Shown here piece by piece: positions 1-13,182 of a DNA stretch of 64,000 nt (its first letter is position 1; each line of letters starts with the position of its first letter). The stretch is from positions 120,338 to 184,337 of the forward strand of contig JAQGBZ010000110.1 of the NCBI GenBank assembly GCA_034687125.1, given 5' to 3'. The stretch comes from Neelides folsomi. Taxonomy: Eukaryota; Arthropoda; Collembola; Neelipleona; Neelidae. The notes under the pieces are model-generated. The model saw only the letters and a program-made list of their open reading frames with translations, was not told the DNA's origin and did not search any database. A program made the translations under genes and the position numbers.

Positions 1-2660
1 AGCCATCAAAGTCAAATGCAGTCTATTTGCTCAAATTCCTCTCTCTCTCACCTTTCGTTCGCTCGGCGTTTGCCGCTGCTCATAACACACCCATTACTGC
101 TCCTGACACTTCAATGAACTTCCTCTCTCCCTCCACAACTCCCGTGTAAAAGAGGGGTCGAGAAACGGAGAAGGTCCGTGTCCAATCTCCACTTCAAACC
201 CCTCTCAAAACCCCTAATAAAAGTAAACGCGTCTCGGGCTCTCTTATTACACCACCAACTCGCCACAAGATTTCCCCGAGACGAAAATATTTTAGAGTTG
301 ATGTGGGACGTGGGATTAGAGATCGCAAGAAAGAAAATCCCACCTCGGCGCGACCCATGAGGAAAACTTTGGCTCTTTTAATATTCTCAAGACTTCCGCA
401 CTCTTTCACCTCCTCCTTTAATCCTCCTAACTTATTAACTCTCGTAAATTAGATTTCGAGGCAAATTAAAAAACATCCGTAGAGATAATTCTCTACTCGT
501 ACATTTTTAATTAACGAGACCCTAATTTCATTATTCCCATCCTTCATTCGCTCCATTCCCTTCCAACAAACATTTTCACTCGCTTCAGACTAACAGTTTC
601 TTTCAGAAAAGGGGAATTAAAACGTGGAAACTGTCACAAATCTTGACATAACTGTGTTAATTGAAAAATAACGCAGAAAATAATTTAAATAAAAAAGAAA
701 TATAATCTTATCAACTCAGCGTTTGTGTAGAGAACATATCATATTTACACATTGAAAAAAACCTTTATTATGCATAGAGACATGATATCCATTATAGGGA
801 GTAAATGAATTAGCTAGTAAGTCTTCTTTATGACTTTCGAATGTAAATAGCACACATATTTTAGAGTTATTTACGTGGAACAGCGCCGTATTCAAGTCAA
901 ACAGCACCCTAATTTTGGGTAGGGAGAAAGAATTGTTGTGTAGCGGAAACACGACCTTTCCACCCGCTCCACTCATTTCATCAAAACGAGTTTTCTTTTT
1001 TTGTAAAGGGCCTTTTATTGAGCATTTGGGGGTTGAACGGAGGGAAGTAAAATAGAAAATTAATAAAAGGACCGAAGACACAAATAAAATGAAATGACAA
1101 TAAATTTTTGATAAAGGCCACTTTATAGTGATGTTTATAGGCAATCCTTCCTCCAAGGGCGTACATATTACACTAATACTAAAATTGAAAGCGACGTAAT
1201 TCACATTCAGCAGACGAGATCGAGATAACTACAGTTCTAAAGAATGCCCGAATTTTTTACAAGAGTACCAAGCTGTATAAACTTGGTACTCTTGTACCAA
1301 GTTTATACAGCTTCACTACTTGATGAGAGGCTTTATACAATACTAGGTAAATAGGTTTTTTATGAATAATAGACCCACTGAGGCTGATTCATTATCCGAG
1401 AAAAAAATTTATTTCATCTTTCTCTTATGGATATTCCGAGTATTTTCAATAATCCAGTTTTTTTAAAGGTGAATGTATAGTATATCATATTGAGATATTG
1501 AGTGTCCTACGTCTTCCCTAACCCTAAGCAGAATATCCAGTTCAGCGTTCAACCCTTTCGATGTTGACAAATTACCATTTTTTTCAATTTTAAAAATGCG
1601 TCATTCAAGGTCTAATTTTTCGGATTGCATTTTTGTTTAACTTTCTAACAGGTTGCACAATTGGTGAGATGATGATTGTGTAATTCTTTTTGCTCTAATA
1701 TGATTTTTGATTCTGCTAATTGTCGTTAATGAAACTTAATGTCTTAACTCTTTAACCTGTACTTGAAATTCCAGATATTTAGAATCTATCATGTAGAATT
1801 TATTTTATACTTAAATAGGTATTTTTGCAATTAATGACAATTATTAATACATAGGTAAAGTTAGTAGGTATGAACTTAAGGCATTTGAAAAATCTTTGAA
1901 ATGGTAATTTGGGATCGTGGTTTGGAAGATTTGATAGAAGTAAAAATTATATTTCCTTTTAATGGAATTTTATACAAAAGTAAAATGAGATGAAAGAGGA
2001 TGTAATGGAATATGAAATTTGTGTTTTGATACCAGACTTGAGAATCCTAATCGACTCTGCCCATGTGAATTTGAAAGGAGTGAAGGGGATTCAAATACCG
2101 TTGAGTGCCTTTCAAAATGTATGCTTGAATCGATTGGAGTCGATGAGGCCACATTTGTCTTCTTACCGTGTATAAAGTCCATCTACTCCGTCTCCCGTCC
2201 CCATCACTTATTTTATATTCTTAATATCCGAGTTCGTAAATTGAAGGCACGTAGCGAGGGGCCTTCCTCTTAACAGCACTCGGGAGGAGGAGAAAGTCAA
2301 AACTCCAAGACTTATGTAACTACTTATACACGGACTGTACCGGTCTACGTATGCATGTACCTTGTGTGTAAAGTAAATGTAAGATGTAATGTACGAGTCC
2401 TCGTATGAATATAACTCTTCGAAAAATAAATTACCCAAATAAATTTTATGGAAGTCTTATCATATTTTTCCTAGGTGTGAATGTTATAACAGCCTACGTG
2501 CATTACATGAAGACCAAGAGCAAACATTGACTCATGAGGGAAAAGCTGAGTAAAAGAAAACAAAATCCGCCTCGTGGTCATTGTCATTTCCCAGATCTTC
2601 TCTCACCCTGATTCCAATAATTGAGTGAGAAGGTCGAAATGAGAATTGAGAATCTCTTAC
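1..2660 (-). other. Intron of the glutamate receptor gene (partial, runs off left edge)
   Basis: Noncoding. It holds the perfect 20-bp-arm hairpin at 1270-1313 (separate entry) and one copy of a recurrent GGAGAAAGT motif at 2289-2297. The longest open stretch (about 162 codons, minus strand, 716-1204) has no recognisable domain and no splice context, so I do not call it a gene. Confidence 0.7.
1261..1313. repeat. Nested perfect inverted repeats with two mutually exclusive hairpins
   Basis: Arms 1270-1289 and 1294-1313 are perfectly complementary over 20 bp around the 4-base loop TCTT. A second perfect 12-bp pairing uses 1261-1272 with 1282-1293 around the loop CTGTATAAA, so the central segment can pair to either side. 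The short motif CTTGGTAC is thus present three times in alternating orientation. Confidence 0.9.
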
Positions 2661-2825
2661 CGAAATGGAGTTCTGGCCTGCCCCAGGGAAATTGCCCACA
2701 TCAAGCGACGCCCATTTCTTGAGGAAATCCCGAACGTAGCGGCGGGTCGGGTCGACAATGCGGAAGCCGGTGACGTTAACTGCGCCATATTCCACAATGG
2801 ACGACTCCCAGGGCTCGTCCATTGC
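2661..2825 (-). CDS. GluRIA: GluRIA-like receptor, coding exon 7 (last exon in window)
   Basis: 165 nt, phase 0 to phase 0, after GTGGAG and before GTAAGA. It encodes AMDEPWESSIVEYGAVNVTG, FRIVDPTRRYVRDFLKKW and PGAGQNSIS, equivalent to the VVEFGAINITGFRIVD block of the fly proteins. The next exon, expected to start with a sequence like AQAALMYDAV, was not found in 1-2660, so it lies to the left of the window. Confidence 0.93.
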
Positions 2826-5800
2826 CTCCACAGAGACACACAAGAGAGGTCATTACAACTTTGAAGAAAACAGGAGTAATATTTATCTATTATAACTACT
2901 TCCTTTTTATCTGCTCAACAACAACCATATCCAGAAGATTGAAATCCGGAACTTTTGACATTTCGACACACATTCAAATATTTATGATGTGAAATTTGAA
3001 TGCTCGTCATCGGCATTCGGAAAAAGTAGAAAGAACCATGAGAATCCTATGCTATATTTTATACACCCAGAAACAATATTTTAAATTTTAGTGACAAAAG
3101 TGATGGTTAATGAGGCACAATATTTGTCATTTTACTACCCAAGAATAATAAATTCTTGTTATTAATATCGTAAAGTAAATATAAAAAGAATAGATAAAGT
3201 AAAAGTTCAATTTTAGCATAAATGAGAAATTTTCGCTATGTTTATAACTTTCAACATTTTCGGGATCGTGTGTCAATATGTAAATAAAATGGGTCTTTGG
3301 CCCAAAGTTTAAACTAGGGTCGTCGCATAAAACCTTTGACGACTTAACATAAAATATGGTTCAATTTTAACTTTTTTGTCGCAGACTCATTGTGGGTCGA
3401 AAAGTTATTAAAAACGGGAAGCCAGAAAATAGTTAATTGCTTTTTCTCCTCCCCTTATCAAACAATTGAATGTTTAAGGGGAATCTCAGCCTGTTGAAGT
3501 TCCCGAGAGTGGAGAAGTTAATGAGCCTCAGGAAGTGGTTGTAAGTTGTAAAGATAAATAGAGGGAGATGTTGTAATTTCTTTATGTAAGGGGGAAAGTC
3601 GGTCTCCCATTACAAAGAGGACACGTCCATTAGCCCTACATCACATTATTCTAAGGCACATTTGCATATGAGATAGATGGTCGGGGAGACTTACCAGGCC
3701 TGATAAGAGGTAATGGTATGTCCGTCGCTCCATGTGCACATCCCTCACGTGGCTAATGATGACTTCTTGGGCGAGGTTGGCGGGGCAATCGAGGACGACG
3801 TACTTTGGCCGCCACCTAATAACAAAAGGAACTCGTCAATTCCCTTATCTAATTCGTAACAGAATCCATGGTGGGAATTCGGGGGCCATCATCAAACCTC
3901 GTCCACAAAATATCTTGGATTAGATTTCTCATTATTGTACTATCGGGTACAATTTCTAGAGTTCCAGTTGAAACTCGCTACCGCAGAGATGAAATTATTA
4001 GTGAGGTTTTCTCTTATTATTAGCAGTAAGCCCCGCAACTGACATATTGTTTAAGAGATCAACCCCTGACTCGACGCGCCGTAAAATAACACAGACACTC
4101 ACAGAATCATCCCAACAGAATCACAAATCAATGCTTTCTTTATAATTATAAACCCAAATATAGCAAAATGATGTTGGAATTTCAATTATACATTATCTGT
4201 AATAGCTTCTCTCTTCTCTCAACTTCACTACAAATAATATGCAATATACCAAAAGAGAATATAAAAATGATTTATAGTGTATACTTACAATGTGTACCTA
4301 TCAAATTTAATGGCTAGGTATTGATATTGGCATGAAATATGATACAAAATACATTGCTATAAATAACTTCTGTAATAATAGGTATAAATAAAAATATAGT
4401 TTTCTCTACAGTTTCACCGTTTTGAATCAATATTTTTTGTAATAAATGTTTACGTTAATATTAATATCATTTTATAAATAATATGTAATTATATAATTTC
4501 TTATTATAGTATGAAGCAATACATAAAATCGTAAACTAATAGTAAACTTAGAAGTGTGCTACATTGAGAAACAACTATCACCTTTCATGATGTTAGGAGC
4601 ATTAAAGCATTAACATTGAAAGCTTTTAAGTAATTTTTGGGAAATACGCCCCAAAGGCCACAATTAAAAGCAATTATTTTCCACACGGAGAAACATTAGT
4701 TTAAAAAGCATTTTATGCGTACTCGGTCAGTACGCAGAATTCGCAAACTCATCCACAAGGAGTTAGTGTAGGTATGTTCGTTTTAATTAGATTTCCAGCT
4801 GACTTTGAATCTATTTTGAAACAAAATGTTATAAATGAAATTTAAATTCCCATTTCGGAGAAATATGCGTGAAAAGAGTATTAGTAAAAGTTTGATCCTC
4901 TTACAACAAACCATAAAGGAATAAAGTTAAAAATAAAAGGAAAATTTCAAAAACAACATATCGATCTTGTTTAGGCAAATTGTAAGCAAATTTAAATTAA
5001 TGATTAAGAATGAACGTCGACTAGGGGTGAAAGGGGAATTGGCCCTTCTTAACTTCCCAACCCCAGAATATGCCAGCATTCCGTATCTTCTTTCAATTTG
5101 GGAAATGTGTCTTTGAAGTTCACTCAGCTCATTTATAACTGTTGGTATAAGGGAAGTGGAGGCGGAAGAGTTATTACTTCTTTACAACAAAATGAAAATG
5201 AGAGATAGATAGAATAGAGGAATGGCATTGGAAATTAAATCAGGAAACAAGCGAATTCTGACAATAAGTATGAAAGCACGTGTACAATGCAGCATCCTTT
5301 ACGAGCTCTACGAGTATACTATCCTTAGTTATACTTATTATTTATATATCCCTAATGAAGATTGAAAACAAGTTAGTTTAGCATGAACATTGAGCATTTC
5401 CTCAACACTTCTTGTTTATGGTTCATTATAAGGAGAGAAGTAATTTAAAAGACACGCATTGAAAATGTTCGTTAAGAAAGAGGAGGAGAAAGGAAATGAG
5501 GCAAACTGGGAAAATATTGAGAAAGATGAGTTTTAAAAGGATGAATTTTCCTGTGAGAGGACGAGATCCATTTTGTATACATATTATCGTCAAGTTTCCC
5601 GATTAAAAAGAGACTCTGAGAGCCTGTAGCTTTTAATTAGACAAATGATGGGAGCGAAGAAAGGCCGGGAGGAAGTTCTGGTTCATGAGGGAAAGTGGAT
5701 CGAGTCTCTCACGGAGGAAGACAATGAGTCGGAACTCACTCCCCGGCCGAGGGCATTATGATAACCAGTGTTCATTGCAAATGGGATCTCTCTCGGTTAA

Positions 5801-8800
5801 TTGGGTTCCTCTCTCAAGGAAATTAGAGAGACAAGCTTAGAGAATGCAAAGACTCTCTTCCCAAAACCCAGAAGGACCGCCAGCATCTACTCAACTGCCC
5901 CCAACGCTCAAGTTTCGATCATTCTCCCAGGACGGAAATGGGATTTGGCGAGGAGGTGCGGAGTGAATGGCTGCCCATCTCCGCCCAAGAATATATACCC
6001 ACATAGAGAAAAAAGGACTCTCAATGGCCCACCTCTCAACTTAACTTTTCCCCACCTAAATTCGTAGAGGGAAGGTAGGCGGATTTCCACTTACTCCCAA
6101 TGGAAGGAACAATGGAGGCTTCGGAGGAACTCTCCACTTCCCTATATGCCTCTCAACTCATGAAATGAAACTGATCTTTGAGCTACGTAGCGCTTCGGCC
6201 CATCGACCCCACTTCCTATGTATTTCCCCAAAGAGTGAAATCTCTTAGTCTGCGTAATTCTCGGGACGATGAGAGGAGAATGGAATGGGTCGAGTCGACT
6301 ACCAAGGGACTTTTCCTCCACTAAGAACATTAAACTTAATTGAAGGCCAATGAAGCACATTTTACGTCTTCCCCACACACTGAATTCTATACAAATCCAT
6401 TCCCACTGCAAGTTAATTTGAGAATATGAAGCAATAGGGGTAAGGGCCTTTATCAAGCTCAGTCCCAACAGGGAAGTGAGAGAAAAAGTTGTGAAACTTC
6501 ACCGGACTTGGGAATTTTTGCTCCGTCACATTTCTGGGATCATAGGTGCTATTGGGCGTCTTTTCTTTTAGCACGGCACGAACTTATTCGGCCAGCCGGG
6601 GAAATGAGGCTTACAGATCCTATGTGGATGGTTGAGCCGGTCGAGAAAAACCAGGAGCCCACAAACTACGTGCGTGGTCGTAAAGAGTCCGAGAGAAAAG
6701 AGGAAAGGCCAAAGTGCATTTTGATGTTGTGCCTGCGGGAAGTCTCATCATAACAATAACTCCACATCACTTGGCCCCTTGAATAAATTCTCTCTAGAAT
6801 AACGTCCGGGTAAATAGGTAAAGCGAAGTTGGAGCTGTGGATAAAAAGACGCTCCTGATGGGAGCTTTGACTCTCTCGCGGCCATTCTTTCATAATACCT
6901 CCTTCATTGAATAAGAAACTCAGCTTGGCATTATGTAGCTGAATAAACATTATATCATTTATATCTCACTTCTGGCTCCATCTCCTTAAATCCTTCAAAA
7001 TAAATAAAATACAAGGATTATAATGAGGATTTTATTCACTTTAACTTTTCGATTTATAAGTAATTTATACAAAATCTTCGTGAATGAATTTGTTTTAAAT
7101 TTTCAACATGCTTTCCCTCTATGTTGATGTCGGTTTGACATGTTGCAAAGACTGTTCTTGTCTTTGTAATGTTGAAACTCTTCTATGCCTCTTTCAAAAA
7201 TTTCCAAACTTCGTTCAATTTCTTTGCTTTCCTCTTCCACGGGCATTGTTTTAAAAATTCAAAACCGAAGAAATCTATCGGGCTCATGACCGGGGATTTA
7301 ACAGGAATCTCGTTGTTTGGTATAATTAATTATACTGGTTCGATTCCTTAGATGGCTGGCGTAGGAAGAGGTCTCTGACCACACATCCCACCAACCACCA
7401 TGAAAGGCTTAGCAAATCTTTCTTTCATTTGACTCAATAATTTTATAGAAGTTCCTTATCATTTTGCAATAGTAATTTATTATCAATTAAAGAAAATTGA
7501 TGAAATTCAGTTAAAAATATACCGAGAACTAATAATTTATATGCACTTATGAAAAGGATAAAAAGGTTGAATAAAATCCTTGTTATAATCCTTGCATGCT
7601 TATATTATTTGCCTCTATTCAACATCTACACACGTTCCTCTCATCCTTCCATTATTCAAAGTGGCATGAATGTCTGTTGAAAATATACTATCTTCAAAAA
7701 TTGAAACTTCTTATTTTTAAAACTTTGAGGGAATTTTTTTTTACTAAATGTAAGTAATTTACATCTTCAGAAGTAAGACAAAAAATTGAAATGAAAACTG
7801 CTCGATTGTCATTATCATTATAAATACTAACAAACGTTTAAAATTTTCTTAATTGAATCAAATCTCACTCCTTTCAAATATATCACCCTTGAGTGGAGAG
7901 TAATGGATGAGCTAATGGATTTTTTGCCTTTGGAAGTAGACCCATTCAAAGGCTCAATTCCCACCTTCGAACAGCATTTTCCAGTTGAATAAAAGGACAA
8001 TTAAAAGAGGCACAGAATGGCAAAGGAAGTGATCTGATATTCCACTTAAGGAACATTAAATTACAATAGGATGTAAAGGATTTATTCTAGTGGCCTCTTT
8101 GCCTAACGACTTTCTCCATTTGGTGGGCTTAGAGTTGAAGATGGTTCAATAGGATCCTCAGCTTTCCTCCTCGAGGAGGAAATTCGTTTATCATCATCAT
8201 CTCCTCGTGGTCTAATCTAAATGGGTTCAAAATTGAATTTATGTGGCCTCCCTTGCCCTATTTCATTCTTTAACCGCGAACCAAAGAGTTGAGATTCAGA
8301 GGGGGGAGAGTTGAGTAAGAGGTTCTTCACTCGTGCACAATCCCTGGCCCTTCTTTCACCATCTATTTGGCTTCGTCTTCGGCATTCTCATTGAAAGAGG
8401 ATGGGCCAACCCAGCGGTTCGACCTTTTCAAATAAATCTGAATTGTCGGGGACGCTGTGGAGGATTTATCATGTCACTCCTCCGCGCCCTCCTCCTTGGA
8501 AGGAGCTCAAAATGACTGTCCGGTTTCATCATTTCCCCCGGTTTCCCTCATACTTTCTTCCTCCTTTGTCCCACTTTTTACTATGCGGCTGTTCAATTAT
8601 TAACTTCACCCTGCCTTTTGAATTCCGAGGAGCAGACTCGATGCGGGTAATAGAAATAAAGAAGGAATGCATTGTCGCCACCCTTCTGCACCGCCCTCAC
8701 AAAAATATCCAATATTCTGCACACGCAATAAAAGACAATCATAATATTTATTAGACTCTACAAGTAGTAAATACAAATACCATACATATGAGCAGTAAGG

Positions 8801-11800
8801 AAAAACACCCTTTTGCATCTTTCCTCCCATGGGCTTTTCAGAGGTGATTTTAAATTTAACCTTCCGCGTGTCTCAGAACAAAATTTCCCTCATCCGCTTG
8901 TAACTTATTCCCAGAGGTAAAATGTTTTCCGTATCGACTCATATTAAATCATTGATCCTTGGAAGGGGATAAAGTAAAGAAGACACGATTCCCCCAAGTT
9001 TATCCCCTACTTTACATCCATTCCTAGATAAGACAACTCGAGAAGCGTTCAAGATGAGATTTCATGTAAAAAATTCAAGAGCCAGGGAACCCTCAACGAA
9101 TAATTTCTTGCAAGGGATAAAAAGAAAGTCAGAAGTTGTTCACATCCCTCTTTAGCCATTCATTCTCGTTTAAATTTCCTTTTCCAATCCTTTTACTTTC
9201 CAATTTAAATATATTGGAAAGAGGAAAAGTGGTTTTCTGGGTCCTAGAATGGAAATACTTTTTTGAACAGTTACCACAAAGAGAAGCAGATTCATCAAAT
9301 TGGCTCGCCAAATGTTCAAACCCCATGATGTGACAAATCCTTCAAAGTGAATCAAAAGCTTTTTTGATTCCCAGCTTCCTACTGAATCCTCTTTACTTAA
9401 AAATGTCATTTTCAAATATAGAACAAGTGTAGCAGAAGAGTTGAAGAAGAGTGTAATTTGTAATGAGTCAAGGGAATGTTGGACCATGGTTCATTGATTC
9501 AAGAATAGAATGTGTGTAAAGATAACATACCGATTTGTCATCTCTATCTCTCGGAGGATGTTGAGGGCTTCGTTTGCACTCGAGATTTGCCGCACGACGT
9601 CAATACGGAGCGAGTCATTCGCAAACGATAAATCTTGAAAAATGGACTGCAGACGAAGGAGACCTGAAATATAAAGAGAAATGTGAATCCATCCCTAGTC
9701 CTTTTGGTCATTCTACTATCATTAGAATCTCAATTTCTTTCAAGAGCTCTTCTTTATAAATTACATACTTTAAGGCACTCCTTAATGTATTTATGAAGAG
9801 AGGAGCTCTAGTCATATTATCCCTATACTAAACCATTTTACAGTAGTAGTATATTACTACATACAATTGTATCATCAACCCAATTGTCTCAGCCAACTTA
9901 AATAAAGTGAGTTTATTTTATTACACGCAATGCATAAGTTTTAGTACAAAAAGATCATTTTGGACATTTTTTAAAGTTTGCATAAAAATAGCAGCCGAGT
10001 TCCGCCTGAACCTCCCCCTTTCCATTCTTTAAATAAAAAGACGAAGAGGAAACGATAAATTAGTAGGGGAGAACATTAGAAGCGGAATTAAATTTCCTGG
10101 AACTAAACTCTTTTTGACCCAAATCTATGTAATAAACTCTGAGGATTTAAATATTCAAAGCATTAAATTAATCTTTATTTAGGGGGGAGATGGCAGGGAA
10201 TAAAGAGGAGCGAGCCCTCCATATGGACATTAATGGAACGCGTTTTTCATGTAGGGACCGCGGAGGTGGCCGGTACTTTCACTCCGCTGGAAACCGAGCC
10301 ATATGAGGAGTTGAGGAAATTGAAATACAAAGCAGTTTCATAAGATACGACTACTCAATCGGGATGATTCTAATTCGGTTAAATGGGACAGAAATGGTTT
10401 GTGAGTTCCGGGCCGAGTGAAACAAAGTGTAGACTCTGCGCCTCAAATCCAACTTTCGCATAAATATAATACAATTCCAGCTCGTCGGGTTGAAGCTGAA
10501 ACGCGTGGAAAATGATTCGGACATTACATGAGTTATAATGGAGCTTGAAACACTTTTACGACCGATACTTTCACTTCTACTCCTGACCACCAACGAAGAT
10601 CACTTCGTCTTGGGCTCATCTCCTCCGTCTCAAATAATATAAAATAAAGGCTTAAACTTTAAAACCTCCTGTTTTCCCCCATTACTTTTTTTCTTCGTCC
10701 ACATGGTCATATGTTGGGAAGGAGAAAGATTAAGCGGGGAATGTGTGGCCAGAGTTCTCAACTTTTTACTACTCGGAGCATAAAGCCGTCTGTAAGGCGA
10801 AAGAATAGGATTCCCTTGGCTTGGCGCTTCTCGGTTGAGCGTAATGGAAGGACGCTGTTGTTTGTTGTGGCTGTGGGGGAAGAAGGAGGAGCTGCGGCTT
10901 TCAACTCTAAGCTTCTTCATCCTCTTTAGATTCACCATAATGTTGTAAAAAGCGTGGATTTTGGTAGGAAGCTCTTTTACTACTGTGGTGAACGGCGCCA
11001 GAGGAAACCGCTCCCAACGCCCTAATTCTCATCTTTATAGAGGAAGGCGAAAAAACATGAGTCAAATATAAGTAATATACGACTCTGCTCATCGCACTCT
11101 CGTATCTCAATGGATGATCGTCCCTTATAGAAAATGTATCATCAATGCCGTAGGGATCAGAATGAAATGATCGAGAATGCTCATAATAGAGATGCGAGTT
11201 TCATTTACACTACTGCTGGTAATGTGCAAAATCGAATAAACATTCACATTATTATATGTCTATTTCCATCCAAGAATCAATTGAAATAAATTCTTCAATA
11301 TCTTTCAGTAAATATTAAAGAAAATATTTGTAAAATAGATTAAAGGTCTATAAATAAATTTAATCTTTCACTAATTGAAAAAAAATGACCTAACAATATT
11401 AATGTTTGATTAAATCAATTAAATGAAAAGAGAAACTATTTTATGTATTCATTATTTCGGAATGTAATTTATTTATGAGGTATAATATTAGGATATCTTT
11501 TCCAAAATTAGCTCTTTAATAAGAAAAAGCAACAGACTTTATCAGTATAACATATTTCAATAAAGACTTCTTATCTTGCAAAATAATGAGAAAAACAAGC
11601 TGTTGTCTTATTTCATGGTTATTTAGAACCATAAAGATTTTATGCCCAGGAATTTCTTTATTGCCCTACCTTGAAGATTAAATTCCTCTTTGAATAAAAG
11701 AGGAATTCAAGAGAAATGAAAGCAAATGTCGAGGTTGAGAAAGGCAGGTAGAGCAAGTCAAGTGGTTAGTTCATCTTGGGTATGATAAAATAAATATATT

Positions 11801-13124
11801 TAGTGGTTAACCTCAATCGCAATATGAAGTCGATTTAAGGAGAGGAATTAATGTGAAGGAGGAAGCGGAAGGATGGGCTGAGTCTGCAAACATTAACTCA
11901 ATGGATTTCGCCGTGTCAGAGAGACGGGATTCCGAAAGGCGGTCGAGGGTTCCCAAGTGAAGAGCAAAGAAATTGGAGAGAAGCGGGAGAAGAGTGGGAA
12001 ATCCTAACCCGGATCCCGTCATACCCTTAACCATATTTCACACGCAATAATGCCGTTTGGCCCGCTCAGCTTGCAAATAAAAACAGGAAATGGTTCAAGC
12101 CGTCATCTGTGTCTCCCCAAACCCATCAGATCCTCCGTAAAGACAAAGGGAGTGAGGAGCCAAGTTTTTCCTTCACCTTACCATCCATTTTCACTATCTA
12201 AAATCTCCATCTCGATCCGGCCGTTTACCGCCATACTTCTAATCCATATATGCCTATCGCCCACTTAGTGTATGAGCGCTAAAATATGTATGTGGGGCTA
12301 CATTCTTTATCCACAGCGGCAGCGGCCGTCATCCAAAACCTCAAGACCTTTGATCGCACGAGCACGAGTTATTTTCCTTTATAACTTATAACTGGAAAAT
12401 CTTCTGAAAAACCCAAACGTTCTAACTATAGTATATATATATATATAATAAGTATAGTTGATAAAATATACTTAATGTTAGTTTAGTTATATTTTTATAC
12501 ATACATACGTTCATATTTCTCATGAACTTCGTTTCAAACTAAGAGCTCATACTTAAATGAAGGGTTGAAAAGAACTAGGTAGGTATGTGGCATATTTTCT
12601 TTTCAATATTTTGATACACCATATTTTTAAATTGTTGGTAAACTCTTCAAATGCAAACATATGCTTTAGTTCACTTCTACTGATAGTATGAAAATGAATC
12701 GTATACCATATATTCATTCATATTAACTTATCGTTGCAAAAAACGTAAATCTTGAATTCCGTCTGTCCTTATAACAAATATCAAATTTAGCCAGATGGAG
12801 TCATCATTTAAAATCCACATTTGGAATTGAATGAACCAGTCGCGTCTCTATTCCACTTTCCCAAACCCCTTTCTTTGAAATGCGCAACTAGGATTTTGGG
12901 AAAAGCCATGCTTGTTCATACCTTGAAATACGAGCCCTAAATTCACATCTACTTTTTCATTTCGAATCTTTTGGTACTTGAAAAGGCAATTTAATTTTTT
13001 CTTTATTTTCAATGATATCTGGTTGTTGAAATTACTTGAGCGGAAAAGAAACCATATTAAAAAAGTAACTTGAGAAATTTTCTGATTTATTTAACCAGTC
13101 TTTATTTCAATTATTAGTTTTATT

Positions 13125-13182
<58 letters not shown>

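Noticed and set aside
716-1204. 162-codon open frame on the minus strand in the first receptor intron
   Set aside because: No recognisable domain, mixed hydrophobic and low-complexity content, no splice or promoter context, and it lies inside an intron in the same orientation as the host gene.
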